Shown in pieces: positions 35,432 to 44,211 of a stretch of 64,000 bases of DNA. The translations under genes were made by a program, and so were the position numbers. The notes under the pieces are model-generated. The model saw only the letters and a list, made by a program, of their open reading frames with translations. It ran no database searches and was not told the origin of the DNA. How positions within the stretch are numbered: the first letter of the stretch is position 1; each line of letters begins with the position of its first letter. Origin of the DNA: Pacificitalea sp040119125 (GTDB taxonomy: Bacteria > Pseudomonadota > Alphaproteobacteria > Rhodobacterales > Rhodobacteraceae); contig JBEDTR010000009.1 in the NCBI GenBank assembly GCA_040119125.1, positions 18,284-82,283 on the forward strand, written 5' to 3'.

Positions 35432-36616
35432 TTACCCTTCCATGCAGGAGCGCAGGCGGATGAGCCCCTCCCGCAGGTCGTCTTCATGCGCGACCATAGC
35501 CGCTCTCAGATACCCCGCGCCGGGGTCAGTGCCGTCCACGCTGCGGCTGAAATAGCTGCCGGGCAGCACCTTCACCCCGGTTTCGCGCCACAGCTTCGAT
35601 GCCATGTCTTCCGCATCGCGGCCTGATGTGCCGATCCACAGAAAAAACCCGGCCTCGGGAGCGGTGTAGCCCGGCATTCCGCCGAGCACGTCTTCGGCCA
35701 CCGCGAATTTCCGATGATACAGCGCAAGGCTGTCGCGCACATGTGCCTCGTCGGCCCAGGCCCGCGCTGCGACCGCTTGCAACGGCGTGGGCACCGGCGC
35801 GCCGCCATAGGACCGCAATTGGCGCAGACGCTCCATCGATTGAGGCCCCGCCGCCACGAACCCGGCGCGCAAACCGGGCATGTTCGAACGTTTCGACAGC
35901 GAATTGAACACCACCACGCGTTCAGGATCGGCGCCGGTGTCCTGCGCCATTTCCAGCCCGCCGGGGGGCGGCGTGTCGCGCCAGATCTCGGAATAGCATT
36001 CGTCTGAGAAGATCTGGAAATCGTGACGCTCGGCCAATGCAAGCAGATCGCGCCAATAGTCACGGCTGGCAACAGCGCCCTGCGGATTGGCGGGAGAGCA
36101 GAGATAGACGATGGCGGCGCGGTCCAGCGTTTCGGCGGGCAATGCCGCGAAATCCGGCAGGTGGCCGGTCTCGGCTGTGGCCGGAACATAGACCGGCTCC
36201 GCGCCAGCGGTCAGCGCGGCGACGGCGTAAACCTGATAAAACGGGTTCGGCATCAACACGACGGGCCGCTGGCCGCGCTTGGTTTCCGGGCATAATGCGA
36301 TTGCCGCATTGAAAAGCCCCTCGCGCGTGCCGTTCAGTGCCATCAAGCGGCCGGGCTCGACCGCCACGTCGTAGCGCCGTTTGATCCAATCCGAAATCGC
36401 GCCCAGCAGGTCGTCGGTGCCTTCGTTCTTGGGGTATTTCGCAAGGGAAGGCACGGCGGCCGCCATCACCTCGCCCACGAAATTGGGCATGGCATGGCGT
36501 GGCTCGCCGATGGTCATATCGATCACCGGGCCACCGGGTTCAACCCCGGCAAGCAGCGCGCGCAGGCGCGGAAATGCATAAGCTGGCAGTTCTGAAAACC
36601 GCTTGGGAAACGTCAT
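35432..36616 (-). CDS. PLP-dependent aminotransferase class I/II, DapC-like
   Basis: 394 residues starting at ATG 36616; a TTG eight codons upstream is less likely. The PLP lysine is in SLSKRSNMPGLRAG, and other fold-type I marks are NPFYQVYAV, SPANPQGA and SDECYSE. The SKRSN form and overall arrangement fit the succinyldiaminopimelate aminotransferase (DapC) group better than aspartate aminotransferases, which would suit a genome with dapD. It could also be another amino acid aminotransferase. It precedes ftsK by 9 nt. Confidence 0.85.
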   Translation of the reverse strand: MTFPKRFSELPAYAFPRLRALLAGVEPGGPVIDMTIGEPRHAMPNFVGEVMAAAVPSLAKYPKNEGTDDLLGAISDWIKRRYDVAVEPGRLMALNGTREGLFNAAIALCPETKRGQRPVVLMPNPFYQVYAVAALTAGAEPVYVPATAETGHLPDFAALPAETLDRAAIVYLCSPANPQGAVASRDYWRDLLALAERHDFQIFSDECYSEIWRDTPPPGGLEMAQDTGADPERVVVFNSLSKRSNMPGLRAGFVAAGPQSMERLRQLRSYGGAPVPTPLQAVAARAWADEAHVRDSLALYHRKFAVAEDVLGGMPGYTAPEAGFFLWIGTSGRDAEDMASKLWRETGVKVLPGSYFSRSVDGTDPGAGYLRAAMVAHEDDLREGLIRLRSCMEG

Positions 36617-36817
36617 CGTTTCAACTGTCCGCCTCAAGGTCCGGGATCGTTTTCGCCCCGTTTGGGACCGACGATACCGACCCGCCCCGGCCCGGTCCAG
36701 AAAAACAAATGTCGGTGGGGGCAGACAGGGAACGGAATGTGGCTTTTAAGTTGAGGGGTCAGAATCGCAGGGGTTTCAGAGGGTTGGCGATGGTGTGGAT
36801 CGCCGCTTCAAACAGGG

Positions 36818-36851
36818 TAGCGGCGATATGGTTGGGCGCAATTCGCCGCTA
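36818..36851. repeat. Inverted repeat downstream of the EAL gene
   Basis: Perfect 9-bp arms TAGCGGCGA and TCGCCGCTA with a 16-nt centre lie 30 nt after the EAL gene stop on the minus strand. It may be a terminator-like hairpin without a T run, or an operator for the aminotransferase-ftsK unit about 200 nt downstream. The rest of the 264-nt gap shows nothing else. Confidence 0.4.
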
Positions 36852-36880
36852 GAGGCGCGATCCGCGCTGCTCCGGCAGGG

Positions 36881-37849
36881 TCACCCGCTTTCCTTGGCCC
36901 AAGGCGGGATCGAGGTAGGCGCGCCGAAATAATGCCCCTGCAGGCAATCAACTCCCATTTTCAGCAGCAGCGCGGCGTCTTCGCCCTGCTCTACCGATTC
37001 TGCGACAGTGAACATGTCGAAATGGCGCGCAATTGAGATGAGAGCTTCCGTCAGGACCCGGTTATCCGGATCGCGATGGATGCCGTTGATGAACTGGCCG
37101 TCGATCTTGATGATATCGAAATAGAAATCCTTCAGGTAGCGGAACGACGTGTAGCCGGCGCCGAAGTCGTCCAAGGCAAAGGAGATGCCGCGCGATTGCA
37201 TCCGCTCCATGAAGACGCAGGTAATGTCAGGCATGATCATGGCCGATGCTTCGGTGATCTCGATAATCAGCCGCTCCGCCACGCCGGGATCCTGCGCCAA
37301 CCCGCGTTCCAGCGTATCGGTCCAGCAAGGATAGCCGATTGACCGGGCCGACATGTTGATCGACAGCCGGATCGATGGATTTTGCCGCAGCGCCTTGAGC
37401 CCCAGATCCAGCGCGCGACAGTCGATGATCCGCCCCAGTTCGGACGTTTCGCAAGCGTGGATGAACTCGCGTGCCGGGATGATCCGCCCGTGGCCGTCAT
37501 TCAGCCGGATCAGCCCCTCGTAGAAGGCGACACGGGGCGCGTGGCGCGCATCGACGACCGGCTGGAAGGCCAGCGTCGCAGCGTCATTGTCGAGCGCGCG
37601 GCGAACGGAGGCCAGCGTATCGCGCTCCTGCGCCGCGCGGGCCGAAGACAGGGGGCTGTCGAGCCCGCTGAGAATGGTTTCACGCAGCCAGTCGTCATGG
37701 TGATGATCCCGGTCGATGCCGGGGCCATCTTCGTTGGAGACGCTCCTGCGTTCCGCGTCATTCGCGTCGGTCCCGCCCAGATCGTTTCGCGCGGTCCTGA
37801 TGGGCAGGCCCGCTTGTCCGAATTGCCTGTCATGTTTGTACTGTGTCAT
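36881..37849 (-). CDS. EAL-domain protein with EGL variant (c-di-GMP phosphodiesterase family)
   Basis: 322 residues: a charged N-terminal 75 residues without membrane helices, then an EAL domain. The namesake motif reads E111-G-L instead of EAL. Other active-site positions appear intact: N165 (INMSARS), E197 (IIEITE), D227-D228 (LDDFGAGYTS), K248 (IIKID), E284 (AESVE) and Q304. It therefore probably still binds and may hydrolyse cyclic-di-GMP. No GGDEF domain is attached. ATG 37849 has GGAG 5 nt upstream and was preferred over an upstream GTG. Confidence 0.9.
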   Translation of the reverse strand: MTQYKHDRQFGQAGLPIRTARNDLGGTDANDAERRSVSNEDGPGIDRDHHHDDWLRETILSGLDSPLSSARAAQERDTLASVRRALDNDAATLAFQPVVDARHAPRVAFYEGLIRLNDGHGRIIPAREFIHACETSELGRIIDCRALDLGLKALRQNPSIRLSINMSARSIGYPCWTDTLERGLAQDPGVAERLIIEITEASAMIMPDITCVFMERMQSRGISFALDDFGAGYTSFRYLKDFYFDIIKIDGQFINGIHRDPDNRVLTEALISIARHFDMFTVAESVEQGEDAALLLKMGVDCLQGHYFGAPTSIPPWAKESG

Positions 37850-37995
37850 GCGCACTCCATGCTTGGGGACGTTGTGCGCCACACGGGGCTAAGATCGGGT
37901 AAACAATTCAAATACGTTTCATTTTCGCCGTCCCGAGGGTAGCATCGGGCATCGCCGGGATGCCCGCCGACACGCGCAACGAGAGGGTATGCAGC

Positions 37996-38595
37996 ATGGA
38001 CAGGATCAGTCCTGAGGGGATCGGCGCGCGCTGTGGCTGGGTCACGTCTGACCCGTTATATCTGGATTATCACGACCACGAATGGGGCGTGCCAGAATAT
38101 GACAGCCGCACGCTGTGGGAGAAGCTGATGCTGGACGGATTTCAGGCGGGCTTGTCCTGGCTCACCATCCTGCGAAAGCGCGACAACTTCCGGGCGGCGT
38201 TCGAGGGGTTTGACCCGGTGCGCATCGCGAGTTGGGGCGAGGCCGAGGTCGCGCGCTGTCTGGCGGATCCGGGGATCGTGCGTCACCGGGGTAAGATCGA
38301 GGCCGTGATCGGCAACGCCCGCGCATGGATCGCGATGGAGGAGGCGGGCGGCTTTGATCGCTACCTGTGGGACCGCGTCGGCGGCACTCCGATCCAGACC
38401 CGTTACGCCACGCAGGCCGAAGTGCCGCCGCAGACCCCGCTGTCTCAGGACATATCGAAGGATCTGAAACGCCGCGGATTTCGGTTCTGTGGGCCCACGA
38501 TTGTCTATGCATTCATGGAGGCGACGGGGCTGGTGAACGACCACATCGTCACCTGTCCCTGCCATGATAAAGTTACGGAGATGGCGCGGGGGTAA
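37996..38595 (+). CDS. tag: DNA-3-methyladenine glycosylase I
   Basis: 199 residues. It shows the TAG signature: an early Cys (RCGWVTSDPLY), the YHDHEWGVP segment, GLSWLTIL in the helix-hairpin-helix region, and the zinc-binding end HIVTCPCHD. The enzyme excises 3-methyladenine from alkylated DNA in base excision repair. GAGAGGGT lies upstream of ATG 37996. It diverges from the EAL gene. Confidence 0.95.
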   Translation: MDRISPEGIGARCGWVTSDPLYLDYHDHEWGVPEYDSRTLWEKLMLDGFQAGLSWLTILRKRDNFRAAFEGFDPVRIASWGEAEVARCLADPGIVRHRGKIEAVIGNARAWIAMEEAGGFDRYLWDRVGGTPIQTRYATQAEVPPQTPLSQDISKDLKRRGFRFCGPTIVYAFMEATGLVNDHIVTCPCHDKVTEMARG

Positions 38596-38777
38596 ACGAC
38601 GCTTGCCCGCCCCGGATGGTGCAGCAGGCTCCGCCGCTTCTCGCTCACAACGCATGGTTTCCGTTGCGAAACACGCGTCCGACCCTTACCACAGATAGGG
38701 AAATCGGCGGGGGTGGTTTCGGGCGAGGATGACCGGGGCCGCAGGCCTACCGCCTTGTTTTGGGGAAAGGACTTTCC

Positions 38778-39953
38778 ATGACCAATGTCGTCATCGCTTC
38801 CGCAGGGCGGACTGCCGTCGGCAGTTTCCTTGGCTCATTTGCCAACACGCCGGCTCATGACTTGGGCGCGCGGGTGCTCGAAGCAATCGTGGAGCGTGCA
38901 GGGATCGACAAATCCGAAGTGTCCGAGACCATTCTTGGTCAGGTCCTGACCGCAGGCCAAGGGCAAAACCCCGCGCGTCAGGCGCATATCCTTGCCGGTC
39001 TGCCGCAGGAATCCGCCGCGTGGGGCATCAATCAGGTCTGCGGCTCCGGTCTGCGCGCCGTGGCGCTGGGCGCACAGCACATTCAGCTGGGCGATGCTTC
39101 GATTGTTGCTGCCGGCGGGCAGGAAAACATGTCGATGAGCCCACATTGCGCGAACCTGCGCCAAGGCCACAAGATGGGCGATATGAGCTATATCGACACC
39201 ATGATCCGCGATGGCCTGTGGGATGCGTTCAATGGCTACCACATGGGCCAGACCGCTGAAAACGTTGCCGAGAAATGGCAGATCAGCCGCGACACTCAGG
39301 ATGAGTTTGCCGTCGCATCGCAGAACAAGGCGGAAGAGGCGCAGAAGGCCGGACGTTTTGCTGATGAGATCGTCGCCTACACCGTCAAAACCCGCAAAGG
39401 CGAAACTGTCGTCGATGCAGATGAATATGTTCGCCACGGCGCAAATATCGAATCGATGCAGAAGCTCCGCCCCGCCTTCACGCGCGACGGGTCTGTGACC
39501 GCGGCCAACGCGTCGGGGATCAACGATGGCGCCGCCGCCGTGCTGCTGATGAGCGCCGACGATGCCGAAAAGCGCGGGATCGAGCCGCTGGCCCGCATCG
39601 CATCCTACGCCACCGCCGGGCTGGACCCTGCGATCATGGGTGTCGGCCCGATCCATGCCAGCCGCAAGGCGCTGGACAAGGCCGGCTGGTCGGTTGCGGA
39701 TCTGGATCTGATCGAGGCGAACGAAGCCTTCGCCGCGCAGGCCTGCGCCGTGAACAAGGAAATGGGCTGGGATCCGGCGATCGTGAACGTCAACGGCGGC
39801 GCCATCGCCATCGGCCACCCCATCGGCGCCTCCGGGTGCCGGGTCCTGAACACGCTGCTGTTTGAAATGAAGCGCCGGGACGCGAAAAAGGGCCTCGCCA
39901 CCCTGTGTATCGGCGGCGGCATGGGCGTCGCGCTGTGCGTCGAGCGCCCCTGA
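38778..39953 (+). CDS. phaA: Acetyl-CoA C-acetyltransferase
   Basis: 391 residues, the usual thiolase length. Active-site residues: the nucleophile Cys in NQVCGSGLRAVA (near residue 88), His in GGAIAIGHPIGASG and the second Cys in LCIGGGMGVAL. It condenses two acetyl-CoA to acetoacetyl-CoA, the first step of polyhydroxybutyrate synthesis. The phaB gene follows after a hairpin terminator, so phaB may also have its own promoter. GGGGAAAGG upstream of ATG 38778 serves as ribosome-binding site. Confidence 0.96.
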   Translation: MTNVVIASAGRTAVGSFLGSFANTPAHDLGARVLEAIVERAGIDKSEVSETILGQVLTAGQGQNPARQAHILAGLPQESAAWGINQVCGSGLRAVALGAQHIQLGDASIVAAGGQENMSMSPHCANLRQGHKMGDMSYIDTMIRDGLWDAFNGYHMGQTAENVAEKWQISRDTQDEFAVASQNKAEEAQKAGRFADEIVAYTVKTRKGETVVDADEYVRHGANIESMQKLRPAFTRDGSVTAANASGINDGAAAVLLMSADDAEKRGIEPLARIASYATAGLDPAIMGVGPIHASRKALDKAGWSVADLDLIEANEAFAAQACAVNKEMGWDPAIVNVNGGAIAIGHPIGASGCRVLNTLLFEMKRRDAKKGLATLCIGGGMGVALCVERP

Positions 39954-39967
39954 CCTGAACGCAGGAG

Positions 39968-39997
39968 GGGTGGCAACCACGGCGTTGCCACCCGTTT
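39968..39997 (+). terminator. Hairpin after phaA
   Basis: A perfect 10-bp stem (GGGTGGCAAC with GTTGCCACCC) and 6-nt loop are followed by GTTT. It probably reduces read-through from phaA into phaB. Confidence 0.7.
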
Positions 39998-40119
39998 CCG
40001 ACTGGCCTGACTGACCCAACGCAATAAATCGGCAAAATTTCAGGACTTACTTGGTAATAATGTTGCGAATTTGAGGCGCTAACATTTAGGGTAATTCTAC
40101 GAACGCGGAGGAGAGCATT

Positions 40120-40845
40120 ATGAGTAAAGTCGCATTGGTCACCGGTGGGAGCCGTGGCATTGGCGCTGCAATCTCAAAGGCCTTGCAAAAGGCCGGCTAT
40201 CAGGTTGCGGCCACCTATGGCGGCAATGACGAGGCCGCAGCAGCATTTACCAAGGAGACCGGGATTAAGACCTATAAATGGTCGGTCGCGGAGTATGACG
40301 CGTGCAAAAATGGCATTGCGCAGGTCGAGGCAGACCTCGGCCCGGTCGATGTGCTGGTCAATAACGCGGGTATTACCCGTGATTCCATGTTCCACAAGAT
40401 GACACCGGAGCAATGGAAGGAAGTCATCGACACCAACCTGTCGGGCGTCTTCAACATGACCCACCCGGTTTGGTCGGGCATGCGGGACCGCAAATTTGGC
40501 CGCGTGATCAATATCTCGTCGATCAACGGGCAGAAGGGTCAGGCGGGGCAGGCCAACTATTCCGCCGCCAAAGCCGGGGATCTGGGCTTTACCAAGGCGC
40601 TGGCACAGGAAGGCGCGCGCGCCGGGATCACGGTCAACGCGATCTGTCCGGGCTATATCGGCACCGAAATGGTCCGCGCGATCCCGGAAAAAGTGCTAAA
40701 CGAGAAGATCATCCCTCAGATCCCTGTGGGTCGGTTGGGCGAACCCGAAGAAATCGCGCGTTGCGTGGTCTTCCTTGCCTCCGAAGACGCGGGCTTCATC
40801 ACCGGATCAACCCTCACCGCGAATGGCGGGCAGTTCTTCGTCTGA
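40120..40845 (+). CDS. phaB: Acetoacetyl-CoA reductase
   Basis: 241 residues, SDR fold. The NADPH-binding motif is TGGSRGIG near the N-terminus; NNAGITRD and the catalytic tetrad (S in INISSINGQKGQ, Y and K in QANYSAAKAG) are intact. It reduces acetoacetyl-CoA to (R)-3-hydroxybutyryl-CoA for polyhydroxybutyrate. A CGGAGGAGAG stretch precedes the ATG. A 166-nt gap from phaA is AT-rich upstream of the start and a separate promoter is plausible. Confidence 0.97.
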   Translation: MSKVALVTGGSRGIGAAISKALQKAGYQVAATYGGNDEAAAAFTKETGIKTYKWSVAEYDACKNGIAQVEADLGPVDVLVNNAGITRDSMFHKMTPEQWKEVIDTNLSGVFNMTHPVWSGMRDRKFGRVINISSINGQKGQAGQANYSAAKAGDLGFTKALAQEGARAGITVNAICPGYIGTEMVRAIPEKVLNEKIIPQIPVGRLGEPEEIARCVVFLASEDAGFITGSTLTANGGQFFV

Positions 40846-40901
40846 GCGGCAGCGTCTCGGCCAGTAATGCCGGAGGCCGACGCTTACCTAAGATCACGAG
40901 C

Positions 40902-40931
40902 AAAGGGACCGGCAAAACCGGTCCCTTTTTT
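40902..40931 (+). terminator. Rho-independent terminator after phaB
   Basis: 8-bp perfect stem GGGACCGG/CCGGTCCC, loop CAAAA, then six T. A textbook terminator. Confidence 0.95.
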
Positions 40932-41147
40932 CGTTTAAAACTGTAGGGGCGCGGCCCGTAGAGGGTCAGACTCCGGAATGCTGAATATGCATTCTTAGGG
41001 CGGTCGTCCCGTGATCGTAATGAACGTGAGACCGGAGCGGCTGATGTCGGTGCACTCGACGGCCGACCTCCCCGATCGTAACTCGTGTCGTGGGTAGGTT
41101 TGCTAAGGGCGATGCGAAGCCCCCCGGAAACCGACCGTGTCAGGAGA
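40932..41147. other. Intergenic region without a recognised gene
   Basis: No convincing reading frame here. A nested inverted repeat (GGTTT 41097-41101 with AAACC 41128-41132, enclosing GGGC 41107-41110 with GCCC 41119-41122) lies 16 nt downstream of the DUF465 stop on the minus strand and may be its 3' hairpin. A small RNA cannot be excluded. Confidence 0.4.
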
Positions 41148-41315
41148 TCAAGCCATGCTCAGCCTGCTGATCTCCTCCTTGAGCTTAAGTTTTTGCTTCT
41201 TCATGTCGGCGATGGTCAACGGATCCGCTGAAGGGGTGCGCTGCGCGGCCTCTACCTCCGCCGCGAGGGACTGATGTTTCCTGCGGAGCTGCTGAATATG
41301 GGCACTCACGGTCAT
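41148..41315 (-). CDS. DUF465 (YdcH-like) small coiled-coil protein
   Basis: A 55-residue protein beginning MTVSAHIQQLRRKHQSL and ending EEISRLSMA. Nearly all of it is a helical hairpin with charged heptads (SLAAEVEAAQ and MKKQKLKLKEEI) around a Pro-containing turn (TPSADP). This size and the closing helix match the DUF465 family, small cytoplasmic proteins of unknown role. AGGAG lies 6 nt before the ATG, a good ribosome-binding site. The upstream region has three copies of GTGTCA. Confidence 0.82.
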   Translation of the reverse strand: MTVSAHIQQLRRKHQSLAAEVEAAQRTPSADPLTIADMKKQKLKLKEEISRLSMA

Positions 41316-41338
41316 CTTTCTCTCCTACTTGTTCGCCA

Positions 41339-41395
41339 TGACACCAGTGCAGCATGTTTTTCGAGTCGTGTCACGAAACGGTTGCCGCAGTGTCA
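41339..41395. repeat. Three GTGTCA/TGACAC hexamers upstream of the DUF465 gene
   Basis: TGACAC at 41339-41344 is inverted relative to GTGTCA at 41368-41373 and 41390-41395. The latter two are 22 nt apart, about two helical turns, in the 113-nt gap between the DUF465 start and the TrmN6-like stop. It may be a regulator site; chance is possible. Confidence 0.3.
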
Positions 41396-41428
41396 TGTTC
41401 AGAAGATATGAATTTCCCTAAGGCGAAG

Positions 41429-42262
41429 TTAAGGGGCGAAGCCCGGCATCGGCGCGCCATCGCGCAGCACGGCACGGATCTGCCGGGAATAGTCTTCGCC
41501 ATCGGCCAAATGCCGCGCGCCTTCGTGCAGGATCACCGGAAAATGCAGGCGTGGCGCAGCCCCGCCGCCCTTGCGCGCACGGATCAGGATCAGGCTCGCC
41601 TCCCGCCCGATGCGCGGGGCAAGCGGAAGGATTTCGACACTTCCCAGCCGGTCGGGAAGGGCCTTCAGAATGTCAGGCAGGCGGGTCGGGTGATGGATCA
41701 GCGTCAGCCATCCGCGCGGGCGCAGACGCCGCGCCGCACAATCGAGCCAGACAGCGAGCGGAGTCTCTTCGCCCATCGCGGCCTCGCGTGCGGGGCCAGA
41801 GGCGCGGGAGCCTCGGTTGCGGTCGAAATAGGGGGGGTTGGCAATAACATGGTCGAAGCTGCGTGCGCGCAGATCGGCGGGCAGGTCCGACAGGTCGGCT
41901 TCGATCACCTCCATCATCGGGGCATCGGGACGGTGGTGTTCCTCTGCATTGCGGCGGGCCAGCGCGGCAGTGGGGCCATGCCGTTCCACACCGGTCAGGC
42001 GCAACCCGGCCACCCGCGCGCCTAGGCACAGGCTTGCCGCGCCGACGCCGCAACCCAGCTCCAGCACCGTTTCGCCGGGGCTGGCAGGGCAGGCGGCGGC
42101 AAGAAATACCGGATCAACGCCAGCGCGATAGCCGCGCGCGGGCTGCCACAACCGCACCCGACCGCCCAGGAAGCTGTCGCAACTGAAAGGTGTCACGTGA
42201 AACATCGCGGATGCATCACCTTCCGGGTCCGGCCCGGCGTCATGCTCCTCCGCGTCCGGCAT
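41429..42262 (-). CDS. tRNA1(Val) A37 N6-methyltransferase-like (TrmN6 family)
   Basis: 277 residues, class I SAM-dependent methyltransferase. The SAM-binding loop reads VLELGCGVGAASLCLG, and the N6-adenine/glutamine catalytic motif is NPPYF. The N-terminal DSFLGGRVRLWQPARGYRAGVD segment is typical of TrmN6/YfiC, which methylates A37 in tRNA-Val. The first 19 residues are acidic and of doubtful start; an ATG at codon 20 is possible. It follows the DUF2007 gene by 5 nt. Confidence 0.85.
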   Translation of the reverse strand: MPDAEEHDAGPDPEGDASAMFHVTPFSCDSFLGGRVRLWQPARGYRAGVDPVFLAAACPASPGETVLELGCGVGAASLCLGARVAGLRLTGVERHGPTAALARRNAEEHHRPDAPMMEVIEADLSDLPADLRARSFDHVIANPPYFDRNRGSRASGPAREAAMGEETPLAVWLDCAARRLRPRGWLTLIHHPTRLPDILKALPDRLGSVEILPLAPRIGREASLILIRARKGGGAAPRLHFPVILHEGARHLADGEDYSRQIRAVLRDGAPMPGFAP

Positions 42263-42267
42263 GGGGG

Positions 42268-42492
42268 TCAGTCCCGGTCGGTGGTGACGTCGATCCCATT
42301 GGCGCGCATTGCGGCGCGCGCCGGGATCAGATCGTCATTTCCCACCATCAAGCGACGCGGCAAAATGCCAAGACTGCCGTCCAGGATGCTCATATGGACG
42401 TCCATCTCGAAACACTCTATATCCTCGCCGGCGAGGAGGGCCTTCGCAAAGGCGATCACGGTGGGGTCGGTGGCGCGTAGAAGTTCCTTCAT
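42268..42492 (-). CDS. DUF2007 domain protein
   Basis: 74 residues: MKELLRATDPTVIAFAKALL then ECFEMDVHMS and a C-terminal A/G-rich helix. DUF2007 is a small alpha/beta fold (GlnB-like) annotated as a putative signal-transducing protein. It is co-directional with the TrmN6-like gene and divergent from the polyprenyl synthase gene, an arrangement I believe is common in Rhodobacterales. Confidence 0.82.
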   Translation of the reverse strand: MKELLRATDPTVIAFAKALLAGEDIECFEMDVHMSILDGSLGILPRRLMVGNDDLIPARAAMRANGIDVTTDRD

Positions 42493-42547
42493 GACCCAGA
42501 CTTAAGGGCTGTTGCGGTCCTTTGTCGAGCAGACAGACGAGAGTGTG

Positions 42548-43549
42548 ATGGGCCTGGATGATGCCGTCGTAAAACCGCATGAGCGCCTGGCCGAAGTTCT
42601 GGCCGGCGATCTGGACGAGGTAAACAGCCTGATCCGTGCGCGGATGGCGTCCGAACATGCGCCCCGCATTCCCGAAGTCTCCGCCCATTTGATCGAAGCC
42701 GGTGGCAAGCGGCTGCGCCCGATGCTGACGCTCGCCTCGGCCCGGCTGTGTGGCTATGACGGCCCGTTTCATGTGCATCTGGCCGCGACGGTGGAGTTCA
42801 TCCACACCGCGACCTTGCTGCATGACGATGTGGTGGATGAAAGCGGTCAACGCCGTGGCCGCCCGACGGCCAACCTGCTGTGGGATAACAAATCTTCGGT
42901 TCTGGTGGGCGATTACCTGTTCGCCCGCGCGTTCCAGTTGATGGTGGAGCCGGGCAATCTGCGGGTTCTCGACATCCTGTCCAACGCCGCCGCGACGATT
43001 GCGGAGGGCGAGGTGCTGCAACTGACCGCAGCCAATGACCTCAAGACAGATGAAAGCGTCTATTTGCAGGTGATCCGCGGCAAAACCGCCGCGCTATTTG
43101 CCGCCGCGACCGAAGTGGGTGGCGTCATTGCCGAACAACCCGCCGAGACGGTGGAAGCCCTGCGCATCTATGGCGACGCGCTGGGGATCAGTTTCCAGAT
43201 GGTGGATGACCTGCTGGACTGGCAAGGCGACGCGGGCGCAATCGGCAAGAATGTCGGGGATGATTTCCGCGAGCGCAAACTGACCCTTCCGATTATCAAG
43301 GCCGTGGCTGCCGCCGATGCCGATGAACGGGCGTTCTGGGTGCGCACCATCGAGAAGGGCGATCAGCGCGATGGTGATCTGGATCGCGCAGCGGATCTGC
43401 TGGCCCGCCACGGCGCGCTTGATTTTACCCGCGATGCCGCGACCGGCTGGGCGGAAACCGCCAAGGAGGCCATGCGCCGCCTGCCCGCCGATCCGATGCG
43501 CGACCTGCTGATTGATCTTGCCGATTATGTGGTCGCGCGCATTCGCTGA
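42548..43549 (+). CDS. Polyprenyl (octa/decaprenyl) diphosphate synthase
   Basis: 333 residues, trans-isoprenyl diphosphate synthase. The first Asp-rich motif is LLHDDVVDE and the second is QMVDDLLDW; the GGKRLRPML segment binds IPP. It makes the long isoprenoid tail of ubiquinone, which in Rhodobacterales is usually Q10. The chain length cannot be confirmed from the residues before the first motif alone. ATG 42548 was chosen; the in-frame start 36 nt upstream would give an odd N-terminus. It is IspB-like. Confidence 0.93.
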   Translation: MGLDDAVVKPHERLAEVLAGDLDEVNSLIRARMASEHAPRIPEVSAHLIEAGGKRLRPMLTLASARLCGYDGPFHVHLAATVEFIHTATLLHDDVVDESGQRRGRPTANLLWDNKSSVLVGDYLFARAFQLMVEPGNLRVLDILSNAAATIAEGEVLQLTAANDLKTDESVYLQVIRGKTAALFAAATEVGGVIAEQPAETVEALRIYGDALGISFQMVDDLLDWQGDAGAIGKNVGDDFRERKLTLPIIKAVAAADADERAFWVRTIEKGDQRDGDLDRAADLLARHGALDFTRDAATGWAETAKEAMRRLPADPMRDLLIDLADYVVARIR

Positions 43550-43602
43550 GGCGGCGCGTCACACGCTTGCGCCTCTGGCGCGGCTCCGGCTATCTGACCC
43601 GC

Positions 43603-44208
43603 ATGGCCAAGCTCTATTTTCATTATTCGACCATGAACGCCGGCAAGAGCACGATCCTGCTGCAGGCGTCGCACAATTACATTGAACGGGGCATGCAGAC
43701 CTATCTGCTGACCGCCGCGCTGGACACGCGCGCGGGCGAAGGCCGGATCGGCAGCCGGATCGGGATTGGCGCGCCCTCGGACGTGTTTCGCGAAGGCGAC
43801 GACCTGTTTGCGCGTATCAAAGCGCGGCTGGCCGAAGGCCCCTGCGCCTGTGTGTTCGTGGATGAGGCGCAGTTCCTGACCGAAGCGCAGGTCTGGCAAC
43901 TCGCGCGCGTGGTCGATGACCTGAACGTGCCGGTCATGTGCTATGGGCTGCGGGTGGATTTTCTGGGGCAGTTGTTCCCCGGCTCCGCGGCGCTGCTGAC
44001 TTTGGCGGATGAGATGCGTGAAGTGCGGACGATCTGCCATTGTGGACGCAAGGCGACGATGGTGATCCGCCGGGATGCCGAAGGCCAAGTGTCCACCTCG
44101 GGCGATCAGGTGCAGATCGGCGGCAATGAAACCTATGTGTCCCTATGCCGCCGACATTGGCGCGAGGCGGTGGGCGACAGGCTTCCTGACCAGCCGCCCA
44201 CCTTCTGA
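43603..44208 (+). CDS. tdk: Thymidine kinase
   Basis: 201 residues, type II thymidine kinase. The P-loop is MNAGKST in the first 20 residues, DEAQF is the Walker B-like catalytic segment, and four Cys/His zinc ligands are at ICHCGRKA and LCRRHW. The lasso region GNETYVSLC is also present. It phosphorylates salvaged thymidine to dTMP. It lies 53 nt after the polyprenyl synthase gene and converges with the MscS gene. Confidence 0.96.
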   Translation: MAKLYFHYSTMNAGKSTILLQASHNYIERGMQTYLLTAALDTRAGEGRIGSRIGIGAPSDVFREGDDLFARIKARLAEGPCACVFVDEAQFLTEAQVWQLARVVDDLNVPVMCYGLRVDFLGQLFPGSAALLTLADEMREVRTICHCGRKATMVIRRDAEGQVSTSGDQVQIGGNETYVSLCRRHWREAVGDRLPDQPPTF

Positions 44209-44211
44209 CTG

